From Pseudomonas oryzagri (GTDB lineage: Bacteria; Pseudomonadota; Gammaproteobacteria; Pseudomonadales; Pseudomonadaceae), in assembly GCF_020831405.1 (NCBI RefSeq), contig NZ_JAJHPU010000008.1, forward strand, positions 146,911 to 210,910: a stretch of DNA of 64,000 nt, in the 5' to 3' direction. The position numbers were made by a program, and so were the translations under genes. The notes beneath the pieces are model-generated. The model saw only the letters and a list, made by a program, of their open reading frames with translations. It was not told the origin of the DNA and ran no database searches. Positions 27,035 to 34,686 of the stretch are shown piece after piece. Positions within the stretch are counted from its first letter, which is position 1; each line of letters begins with the position of its first letter.

Positions 27035-27181
27035 ATGTCCGGGTTCCTGCAGCTCTGCCTCACCGGCCTCGGCCTGCTGCTGCGCGGCTGCGTCGAGCAG
27101 TCCGCCATGGCGAGCGAAGCCCAGTCGCTGGCGTTGTTCGACTATCGCGCCAGCCACTGCCCGCCGATCGCGCTCGACTGA
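27035..27181 (+). CDS. Small hypothetical protein (48 aa)
   Basis: Starts 14 bases after the DszC-like gene with a strong ribosome-binding site (GGGAGG). The first half is hydrophobic (FLQLCLTGLGLLLRGC), suggesting a membrane-associated or secreted peptide, with a possible lipobox-like RGC; the tail is polar. No family recognised. Its signal and spacing support translation, but the short length keeps this tentative. Confidence 0.4.
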   Translation: MSGFLQLCLTGLGLLLRGCVEQSAMASEAQSLALFDYRASHCPPIALD

Positions 27182-27257
27182 GCGCTGCTCATCATCCTCC
27201 CTCCCCGAAGGCCAGCGCTCGCGCTGGCCTTCGCGCATCCGGGCGGCGCCGATCCGC

Positions 27258-27277
27258 GCTGTTCACGGCCCAACAGC
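27258..27277. promoter_or_regulatory. Upstream activator site for ompW (probable SfnR site)
   Basis: GCTGTTCACGGCCCAACAGC has arms GCTGTT/AACAGC with an 8-bp spacer. There are 84 bp between it and the -24 box at 27362. Confidence 0.7.
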
Positions 27278-27361
27278 GGTTCATCAGCGGTGCCTGCGGC
27301 AACACACCCGCGGACGCCATAAATCTGAATATTTTCCTTTAAAAACAATTATTTACGCAAA

Positions 27362-27377
27362 TGGCACGGTGCCTGCA
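27362..27377 (+). promoter_or_regulatory. Sigma-54 promoter of ompW-sfnB2
   Basis: TGGCACGGTGCCTGCA has GG and GC separated by exactly 10 bases. An AT-rich block (27335-27360) lies just upstream. The leader to the ompW start is about 95 bases. Confidence 0.78.
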
Positions 27378-27484
27378 ATAGTCCCTGTACAGCACCAGCC
27401 GACCGAGCGCACGGACGCGTGGCGCTGCCGATGGGCGCGTTGCCCGACGCCGCCATCGCACACTCGAGAACACAAGGAAAATTC

Positions 27485-28099
27485 ATGTCACTGCACTGGT
27501 TCAGCCCCACCACCCTCGGCGCTCTTCTCCTTGCCGGCGCCGGCGTCGCCCAGGCCGCCGCGCCGGGCGAGTACGCCTGGCAGGCGCGCGTCGGCGTCAG
27601 CACCATCGCGCCCACCTCCGACTCCGGGCGCATCCTGCCCGGCGAGGTGGACATCGACAACGACACCGGCCCGACCTTCAACCTCGCCTGGTTCATCACC
27701 CCCAACCTCGCCATCGACGTGCTCGGCGGCCTGCCCTTCGAACACGACATCCGCCTGGCCGGCAGCAAGATCGGCACCACCAAGCAGCTGCCGCCCATCG
27801 TCAGCCTGCAATACCACTTCGCCCCCGAGGCGCGCCTGCGGCCCTTCGTCGGCATCGGCATCAACTACACGTACTTCTACGACGAACAACTGGACAACGG
27901 CGCCGACCTGGAACTCTCCGACTCCTGGGGCGCCGCCTTCCAGGCCGGCCTGGACTACGCCATCGACGAGCAGTGGAGCCTGGGCGGCGACGTGCGCTAC
28001 GCCAAGATCGACACCGAGGTGAAGGTCAACGGCGTCACGGTCGGCAGCGTCGACGTCGACCCCACGGTGTACAGCGTCAACCTCGGCTACCGCTTCTGA
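27485..28099 (+). CDS. ompW: OmpW-family outer membrane protein
   Basis: 204-aa outer-membrane beta-barrel with a signal peptide ending near GVAQA-A and the OmpW pattern: VGVSTIAPTSDSG, NLAWFITPNLAIDVLGGLPFEHDI, LPPIVSLQYHF and the C-terminal YSVNLGYRF ending in Phe as required for barrel assembly. OmpW proteins form eight-strand barrels with a hydrophobic channel, suited to small apolar molecules. Under a sigma-54 promoter and followed by a SfnB-type oxidoreductase, it may admit volatile or apolar organosulfur compounds (inference). Confidence 0.88.
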   Translation: MSLHWFSPTTLGALLLAGAGVAQAAAPGEYAWQARVGVSTIAPTSDSGRILPGEVDIDNDTGPTFNLAWFITPNLAIDVLGGLPFEHDIRLAGSKIGTTKQLPPIVSLQYHFAPEARLRPFVGIGINYTYFYDEQLDNGADLELSDSWGAAFQAGLDYAIDEQWSLGGDVRYAKIDTEVKVNGVTVGSVDVDPTVYSVNLGYRF

Positions 28100-28176
28100 A
28101 CCCCCGCCGGGCGCCCGCCGCGTCCGGCCGACATCCGCAACCCGCACCTAACCTGAGCAACCTTGAGGAACCCGCC

Positions 28177-29418
28177 ATGAGCGAACAGCAAACCGCCGCC
28201 CGCGTCGTCGACCCCTACCTGCAGGCGCTGCCGGCCCAGCCGGCGCACCGCATCCAGAGCGACGCCGAGGCCATCGAGGTCGCCCGCGCGCTGGCCGCCG
28301 ACTTCGCCCGCGAAGCCGCCCAGCGCGACCGCGAGCGCCGCCTGCCGGTCGACGAACTCAACGCCTTCTCGCAAAGCGGCCTGTGGGGCATCACCGTGCC
28401 CAAGGCCTACGGCGGCGCCGAGGTCAGCTACCGCACCCTCGCCGAGGTGCTGAAGACCATCGCCGCGGCCGACCCGTCGCTGGCCCAGCTGCCGCAGAAC
28501 CACCTGGCCATCGTCGACCACATCCGCCTGGACGGCACCGAGGAGCAGAAGCGCTTCTTCTTCGGCCTGGTGCTCGACGGCGTGCGCTTCGGCAACGCCT
28601 TCTCCGAGCGCAACAGCCGCACCGTGGCCGACTTCGAGACGCGCATCGAGGCCGACGGCGACGCCTTCCGCGTCAACGGCCAGAAGTTCTATTCGAGCGG
28701 CGCGCTGCTCGCCCACTGGGTGCCCACGGTCGCGGTGGACGCCGAGAAGCGCCCGCACCTGGCCTTCATCCCGCGCGCCAGCCAGGGCCTCAAGGTGGTC
28801 AACGACTGGTCGAGCTTCGGCCAGCGCACCACCGCCAGCGGCACCGTGCTGATCGACAACGTCAAGGTGCCGGCCGCCCACGTGGTGCCGGTATGGCGCG
28901 CCTTCGCCAACCCCACCGCGGCCGGGCCGATCTCGCAGTTCCTGCAGGCCGCCATCGACGCCGGCATCGCCCGCGGCGCGCTGGCCGACACCATCGCCCA
29001 GGTGCGCCGCAACGCCCGCGCCTGGATCGACTCGGGCCTCGAGTTCGCCCACCAGGACCCGTACAGCATCCAGGCGGTCGGCGACTTGCAGATCCGCCAG
29101 CGCGCCGCCGAGGCGGTGCTAGATCTGGCCGCCGACAAGATCCAGATCGCCGTCGACACCCCCAACGAGGACACCGTCGCCGAGGCCTCGATCCTGGTCG
29201 CCGAGGCCAAGGTGCTGACCACCGAGGTCGCCATCCAGGCCACCAACAAGCTGTTCGAGCTGGTCGGCACCCGCTCCACGCTGGAGGAGTACAACCTCGA
29301 CCGCCACTGGCGCAACGCGCGTACCCACACCCTGCACGACCCGGTGCGCTGGAAATTCCACGCGGTGGGCAACTACTACCTGAACGGCATCAAGCCGCCG
29401 CGCCATCCGTGGCTGTAA
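28177..29418 (+). CDS. SfnB-family sulfur acquisition oxidoreductase, second copy
   Basis: 413-aa paralogue of the SfnB at 24073-25299, sharing SGLWGITVPKAYGGAEVSYRTL, LPQNHLAIVDHIRLDG, SFGQRTTASGTVLIDNV, TEVAIQATNKLFELVGTRSTL and the end RHWRNARTHTLHDPVRWKF. It follows ompW by 77 bp and is probably cotranscribed. As with SfnB, a flavin-dependent role in organosulfur use is inferred; the reaction is unknown. GAGGAA lies upstream of the ATG. A strong terminator follows. Confidence 0.85.
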   Translation: MSEQQTAARVVDPYLQALPAQPAHRIQSDAEAIEVARALAADFAREAAQRDRERRLPVDELNAFSQSGLWGITVPKAYGGAEVSYRTLAEVLKTIAAADPSLAQLPQNHLAIVDHIRLDGTEEQKRFFFGLVLDGVRFGNAFSERNSRTVADFETRIEADGDAFRVNGQKFYSSGALLAHWVPTVAVDAEKRPHLAFIPRASQGLKVVNDWSSFGQRTTASGTVLIDNVKVPAAHVVPVWRAFANPTAAGPISQFLQAAIDAGIARGALADTIAQVRRNARAWIDSGLEFAHQDPYSIQAVGDLQIRQRAAEAVLDLAADKIQIAVDTPNEDTVAEASILVAEAKVLTTEVAIQATNKLFELVGTRSTLEEYNLDRHWRNARTHTLHDPVRWKFHAVGNYYLNGIKPPRHPWL

Positions 29419-29440
29419 GCGGCGCCGCCTGAGCCACAGC

Positions 29441-29480
29441 GAAAGCCCCCGCTGCCGTGAGGTAGCGGGGGCTTCGTTTT
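29441..29480 (+). terminator. Rho-independent terminator after the second sfnB
   Basis: Ten-bp stem AGCCCCCGCT/AGCGGGGGCT (29444-29453 and 29464-29473) followed by TTCGTTTT. Confidence 0.85.
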
Positions 29481-29732
29481 GCACGATCCGCCGGGCTTTG
29501 GCAGGGAGGAGGCCCGGCTCGCGCGCCTTGGCTCGCGGCCGGGCTATTCGCGAGGTGAAAGGCCGTACCGCAACTCCGGGCGGGAGCGCGGCACCCCACC
29601 CACAGCAAGACCCGGAGCACGCGACAGATTGACGCATACGTAAACGTAATGGTAATTCTGCAGGCCACACCCGCCGGCACCCGGCCCGGCGCGCAGGCAG
29701 TCCTCCCCATCCCCTTTCCGGAGTTCCGAGCC

Positions 29733-30182
29733 ATGAACCTCCTGCATGAAATCGGCCCCCAGCTCAGCGGTCTCGAACAACTGCAGGTCATGCTCGAAAC
29801 GGACCGCCGCCCCGGCATCGGCGATACCCTGGATATCCGCCTGGTCGAAGCCGGCGACGGTCAGGTGGTTTTCGAGGCGGTGCCGGACCTGCACCTCTAC
29901 AACCCGATCGGCTCGGTGCACGGCGGTTTCGCCGCCACCATGCTGGACTTCGCCTGCGGCTACGCGGTGCTGTCGAAGATGGTGCCGGGCAAGACCTTCT
30001 CCACCCTGGAACTCAAGGTCTCCTACCACCGGCCGATGACCAAGGACACCGGCTTGGTGCGCGCCGAAGGCAAGATCGTCTCCATGGGGCGGCGGGCGGC
30101 GTTCTCGGAAGCGCGTCTGGTCGGCGAGGACGGCAGGCTCTACGCCTCGGCCACCTCCAGTCTGCTGGTGATGGACAGCTGA
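29733..30182 (+). CDS. PaaI-family hotdog thioesterase
   Basis: 149-aa hotdog-fold protein with the PaaI-type active-site region NPIGSVHGGFAATMLDFACGYAV near residues 60-82 (HGG motif) and FSTLELKVSYHRPM. These enzymes hydrolyse acyl-CoA thioesters; the acyl group is unknown. The ATG at 29733 has CGGAG 8-10 bases upstream. It stands after a strong terminator, so it probably has its own promoter; it is followed by an alpha/beta hydrolase on the same strand. Confidence 0.85.
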   Translation: MNLLHEIGPQLSGLEQLQVMLETDRRPGIGDTLDIRLVEAGDGQVVFEAVPDLHLYNPIGSVHGGFAATMLDFACGYAVLSKMVPGKTFSTLELKVSYHRPMTKDTGLVRAEGKIVSMGRRAAFSEARLVGEDGRLYASATSSLLVMDS

Positions 30183-30266
30183 GCCGGCTGGCGAGAACCT
30201 CCCCTCCACGCGGTCACGGGCAGTTGCCCGGACCGCCCGCACCGGCATTCGACAGGAAACGCATCC

Positions 30267-31073
30267 GTGACCAGCCACGCGCAGCAGTTGCCCGGCCATA
30301 CCGACACCTGGGTTGCGACCCCACAGGGGCGCATCTTCGTCCGCATCTGGCCTGCCGAGACCGCCAACGGGCGCGCGCCCATCGTGCTGCTGCACGACTC
30401 GCTCGGCTGTATCGACCTGTGGCGCGGCTTCCCGGCGGCGCTGAGCGCCAGCACCGGGCGTACGGTGATCGCCTACGACCGCCTGGGCTTCGGCCGCTCC
30501 GACGCCCATCCCGGCAAGCTCGGCCCCGGCTTCGTCGCCGACGAGGCGACCACCAGCTTCATGGCCGTTCGCGAGCACCTGGGCATCGAGCGCTTCGTGG
30601 TGTTCGGCCACAGCGTCGGCGGCGGCATGGCGATCAACTGCGCGGCCCGCTACGGCGACGCCTGCGCCGCGCTGATCAGCGAGGCGGCGCAGTCCTTCAT
30701 CGAGGAACGCACCCTGCGGGGCATCCGCGAGGCCCAGGCGCTGTTCGCCAGCGAGGGCCAGATGGATCGCCTGCGCCGCCTGCACGGCGACAAGGCGCCC
30801 TGGGTGCTCGACGCATGGATCGGCACCTGGCTGAGCCCGGCCTTCGCGAACTGGTCGCTCGATGGGGTGCTGCCGCAGGTGCGCTGCCCGCTGCTGGCCA
30901 TCCACGGCGCCGAGGACGAGTACGGCTCGGTGCAGCAACCCGAGCTGATCGCCCGCCTGGTCGCGGGACCGGCGCGGCTGGAAATCATGCCCGACACCCG
31001 CCACGTGCCGCACCGCGAGCGCCAGCCTGCGGTGCTCGACATGGTGGCGGAATTTCTGCGGCCGATCGCCTGA
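30267..31073 (+). CDS. Alpha/beta hydrolase
   Basis: 268-aa alpha/beta hydrolase with oxyanion region LLHDSLG, nucleophile elbow GHSVGG, probable catalytic Asp in GAEDEYGS and His in TRHVPH, so the catalytic triad looks complete. The start is GTG at 30267 with AGGA upstream. The substrate is unknown. It is 84 bp downstream of the thioesterase and could share its promoter. No sigma-54 promoter or activator repeat is seen before either gene, so they may not belong to the sulfur regulon. Confidence 0.85.
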   Translation: MTSHAQQLPGHTDTWVATPQGRIFVRIWPAETANGRAPIVLLHDSLGCIDLWRGFPAALSASTGRTVIAYDRLGFGRSDAHPGKLGPGFVADEATTSFMAVREHLGIERFVVFGHSVGGGMAINCAARYGDACAALISEAAQSFIEERTLRGIREAQALFASEGQMDRLRRLHGDKAPWVLDAWIGTWLSPAFANWSLDGVLPQVRCPLLAIHGAEDEYGSVQQPELIARLVAGPARLEIMPDTRHVPHRERQPAVLDMVAEFLRPIA

Positions 31074-31200
31074 CGGCCGCGAACAGCTCGCCTGCGGCGG
31101 CTTGCCCGCTGGCGGGCGCCTCTCCGGCTGGCCGGACATGTCCGGTCAAACGCAGCCAACCGCCCCCGCCCGCCAACGGCAGGCGCGGTGGCGTCTCCTC

Positions 31201-32442
31201 TCAGCCCCGCCCTTTCACCACCACCGGCAGCACCAGACGGTGGCCCAGACGTTCGCGCTTGGTGGCGAGATAGCGCTGGCTGGCGGGATTGGCCGGCACC
31301 TCGTGGGCGAGCTGACGCTGCACGCCGACGCCAAGCTCCTGCAGGGCGCGGGCCTTGGCCGGGTTGTTGCTGAGCAGTTGCACCGAGCGTACCCCCAGAT
31401 GGCGGAGGATGGCGGCCGCGGCGCGGTAGTCGCGCGCGTCGACCGGCAGGCCGAGGGCGAGATTGGCCTCCACGGTATCCAGGCCGGTGTCCTGCAGCGC
31501 GTAGGCGCGCAGCTTGGCGGCCAGGCCGATGCCGCGGCCTTCGTGGCCGGTCAGATAGACCAGCGCGCCGCGCCCCTCGCGGGCGATACGCGCCAGCGCC
31601 AGATCGAGCTGCTCGCCGCAGTCGCAGCGCAGCGAGCCGAGCACGTCGCCGGTCAGGCATTCGGAATGCAGGCGGGTCAGCAGGCCCTCGCCCGCCGGCT
31701 CGCCGGCGAGCAGCACCGGGTATTCGCCGCCCTCGAAGGCGTACAGGTGCAGGCGGAACTCGCCGTGGCGGGTCGGCAGGCGGGTGTCGGCGAGCAATTG
31801 CGGCGCCGCTTTCGCCGCTTGCGCGCGGCGCCAGGCGATCAGCTGCTCGATGGTGATGATCGGCAGGCCATGCTGGCGGGCGAAGGCCAGCAGCTCGGGA
31901 CGGCGGGCCATGCTGCCGTCGTCGTTGACGATCTCGCAGAGCACCCCGGCCGGCCGGCGCCCGGCCAGCACGGCGAGATCCAGCGCCGCCTCGGTGTGGC
32001 CGGGACGTTCCAGCACCCCGCCGGCCCGGGCGCGCAGCGGGAAGATGTGGCCCGGACGGGCGAAGTCGTCCGGCCTGGAAGCCGGGTCGGCCAGGGCGTT
32101 GAGGGTCGCTGCGCGGTCGGCGGCGGAGATGCCGGTGCTGGTGCCATGGCGGTAGTCGACGCTGACGGTGAAGGCGGTCTGGTGCGACTCGCTGTTGGCC
32201 TCGACCATCAGCGGCAGTTCGAGCGCGTCGAGGCGCTCGCCGGGCAGCGCGACGCAGACCAGGCCGCTGCTGTAGCGGACCAGGAAGGCCATCTGCGCGG
32301 GGGTGATGGCGTCGGCGGCGATGATCAGATCGCCTTCGTTTTCGCGGTCGGTGTCGTCGACCACGACGACGAATTCGCCGCGGGCGATGGCGGCAAGGGC
32401 GGCCTCGACGGTGTCGAAGGCGGCGTCGGTTAGTGCGGGCAT
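31201..32442 (-). CDS. ribBA: Bifunctional DHBP synthase / GTP cyclohydrolase II (RibBA)
   Basis: 413-aa fusion catalysing both entry steps of riboflavin synthesis. The RibB half has DDTDRENEGDL at residues 29-39, HGTSTGISAADRA near 99-111 and RPGHTEAALDLA near 146-157. The RibA half has the zinc cysteines 262, 273 and 275 (ECLTGDVLGSLRCDC) and LTGHEGRGIGL. All key residues are present. It stands alone, not next to ribD, ribE or ribH, so it is likely a second copy. A canonical -24/-12 promoter and two activator repeats lie just upstream, tying flavin synthesis to the FMN-dependent sulfur enzymes around it. Confidence 0.92.
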   Translation of the reverse strand: MPALTDAAFDTVEAALAAIARGEFVVVVDDTDRENEGDLIIAADAITPAQMAFLVRYSSGLVCVALPGERLDALELPLMVEANSESHQTAFTVSVDYRHGTSTGISAADRAATLNALADPASRPDDFARPGHIFPLRARAGGVLERPGHTEAALDLAVLAGRRPAGVLCEIVNDDGSMARRPELLAFARQHGLPIITIEQLIAWRRAQAAKAAPQLLADTRLPTRHGEFRLHLYAFEGGEYPVLLAGEPAGEGLLTRLHSECLTGDVLGSLRCDCGEQLDLALARIAREGRGALVYLTGHEGRGIGLAAKLRAYALQDTGLDTVEANLALGLPVDARDYRAAAAILRHLGVRSVQLLSNNPAKARALQELGVGVQRQLAHEVPANPASQRYLATKRERLGHRLVLPVVVKGRG

Positions 32443-32500
32443 GGGGGTGGGCCTGTGCTGATGAAGTTGGAGCGTCTGGGGACGCGTTTGGGGGTTCTTC

Positions 32501-32516
32501 AGCAGGTTGCGTGCCA
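32501..32516 (-). promoter_or_regulatory. Sigma-54 promoter of ribBA
   Basis: Minus-strand TGGCACGCAACCTGCT has GG and GC exactly 10 bases apart. It lies 58 bp upstream of the ribBA start. Confidence 0.75.
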
Positions 32517-32567
32517 GGCGGCCCGGGGGCGGATTTCGGGGGTTGGGCGGGGGCGCGCGGCGGCTGC

Positions 32568-32587
32568 ACTGTTGTGCTGGCAACAGT
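32568..32587. promoter_or_regulatory. Activator site 1 upstream of ribBA (probable SfnR site)
   Basis: ACTGTTGTGCTGGCAACAGT has perfect 7-bp arms ACTGTTG/CAACAGT. There are 51 bp between it and the -24 box, closer than at other promoters, but a second site follows at the standard distance. Confidence 0.65.
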
Positions 32588-32597
32588 GCGTCGGGAT

Positions 32598-32617
32598 GCT
32601 GTTGTCTGGAGGACAGT
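32598..32617. promoter_or_regulatory. Activator site 2 upstream of ribBA (probable SfnR site)
   Basis: GCTGTTGTCTGGAGGACAGT matches the pattern with one arm change. There are 81 bp between it and the -24 box, and its centre is 30 bp (about three helical turns) from site 1, so both lie on one DNA face. Confidence 0.65.
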
Positions 32618-32732
32618 GGCCTGTTGGAAGCAAGGGCTGGGGGGAAGTCAGCTGGCGAGGTTGTGCGTCGGGTTGTTCGGGTGGTGCTTTCGGCTTTGGG
32701 GCATGCCTGCTTGCCGAGTAACTCGACACTTT

Positions 32733-32955
32733 CTGTTTCGGCCTCCTGGCCGAGTCACTTTTTCTTGTCTGGCCAAGAAAAAGTAACCAAAAAGAAGGCC
32801 ACCCCCGTCGTCAGGCCCTGCGCTTCGCTCCGGGTCCCCTCGCTCCATCGCCGTTCCAGGGGCACGCCACGAAGGGCCATCCATGGCCCTCGCGGCTCTC
32901 GCGGCATCCATGCCGCTCGGCCCCTTCCACGGCGATTCCGCTCGGCCTGACGAAG
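32733..32955 (-). repeat. Long intergenic repeat, copy a (inverted)
   Basis: Diverged, inverted copy of the element at 33029 and 33371. Shared landmarks in reverse order are TTTCGGCC..GGCCGAGTCACTTT, a hairpin of AAGAAAAAGT type, CCCTCGCTCCA and GGCACGCCACGAAGGG. No credible gene is seen here; reading frames in it are repeat-derived. 32618-32732 holds nothing recognisable. Confidence 0.65.
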
Positions 32956-33028
32956 GGGGAACGGGTGCAGTCCCCACCTCCGCAAAAAACCAAGCGAAGA
33001 GCAGAAGCTTTTTGATCGTGCGTCAGGC

Positions 33029-33279
33029 TTCCAGGCAACTCCCCGGTCCCGTTCAGCAGGCCGAGTGCAGGCGTCGTGGAGGGGGACGCGAGGCAGGACG
33101 CCGAGCGAGTCACGAAGGGACAGGGACGTCCCTTCGTGACGTGCCCCCGGAGCGGCGCCGGAGCGAGGGGACCCCGGCCGCGCAGCGGCTGGGGCCGGAT
33201 GATCGGGTGTGCTTTCTCTTTGGTTACTTTCTCTTTGCACAAGCAAAGAGAAAGTGACTCGGCCGAGGGGCCGAAACAG
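33029..33279 (+). repeat. Long intergenic repeat, copy b
   Basis: About 251 bp, nearly the same as copy c in direct orientation and 342 bp away from it. It contains a 13-bp perfect hairpin (ACTTTCTCTTTGC/GCAAAGAGAAAGT near 33229-33257) and an internal dyad around GGGACGTCCC. No coding function is evident. Confidence 0.75.
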
Positions 33280-33370
33280 GGAGGCATCGAACCACTCGGC
33301 AATCGGCCATTTCCGAAAACTGCAACGTGCTCACGCAGGAGCGTAGGCACAATCGAGCATGACTCCAAAC

Positions 33371-33621
33371 TTGCAGGCAACTCCCCCGGTCCCGTTCAGC
33401 AGGCCGAACGCAGGCGCCGTGGAGGGGGACGCGAGGCAGGACGCCGAGCGAGGCACGAAGGGACATGGACGTCCCTTCGTGGCGTGCCCCCGGAGCGGCG
33501 CTGGAGCGAGGGAACCCCGGCCGCGCAGCGGCTGGGGCCGGATGACCGGGCGCGCTTTCTCTTTGGTTACTTTCTCTTTGCGCGTGCAAAGAGAAAGTGA
33601 CTCGGCCAGAAGGCCGAAACA
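33371..33621 (+). repeat. Long intergenic repeat, copy c
   Basis: About 251 bp, direct copy of 33029-33279 with scattered substitutions, ending in the same CTTTCTCTTTG hairpin and GGCCGAAACA. Together the three copies fill most of the gap between ribBA and the transporter cluster; 33622-33685 holds nothing recognised. Confidence 0.75.
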
Positions 33622-33685
33622 AAAAGTATCGCCCCACTCGGCAACCAGCCCATGCGCCGAAACCGAACACAACCGGAACCCCCAC

Positions 33686-34462
<777 letters not shown>

Positions 34463-34519
34463 GGGAATCTCCCTCCATTCGAATCGCGGGCCGACCACGG
34501 CATCCGCGCAAGGCAAGAC

Positions 34520-34661
34520 GTAGGGTGGGTTAGCCGCCCCGCGGCGTAACCCACCAAGGATGCCGACAGGCATCCCCGACGGCGGCCCGACGTCCGCCTG
34601 GTTGAAGGCGGCACCTGCGGTGCCGGTGGTGGGTTACGGCCTGCGGCCTAACCCACCCTAC
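34520..34661. repeat. GTAGGGTGGG-type inverted repeat pair
   Basis: Two palindromes, GTAGGGTGGGTTA...TAACCCACC (34520-34555) and GGTGGGTTA...TAACCCACCCTAC (about 34627-34661), face each other between the LivF and first binding-protein genes. Related to 17167-17280. Confidence 0.65.
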
Positions 34662-34686
34662 GGTTGAGACGCGGCGCCGGCGGTGG

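Noticed and set aside
25298..27181. 627-codon plus-strand frame spanning the sfnB promoter region
   Set aside because: It runs through the sigma-54 promoters and the DszC-like gene in a different frame. Only its last 49 codons (from 27035) have their own ribosome-binding site and were kept as a small ORF.
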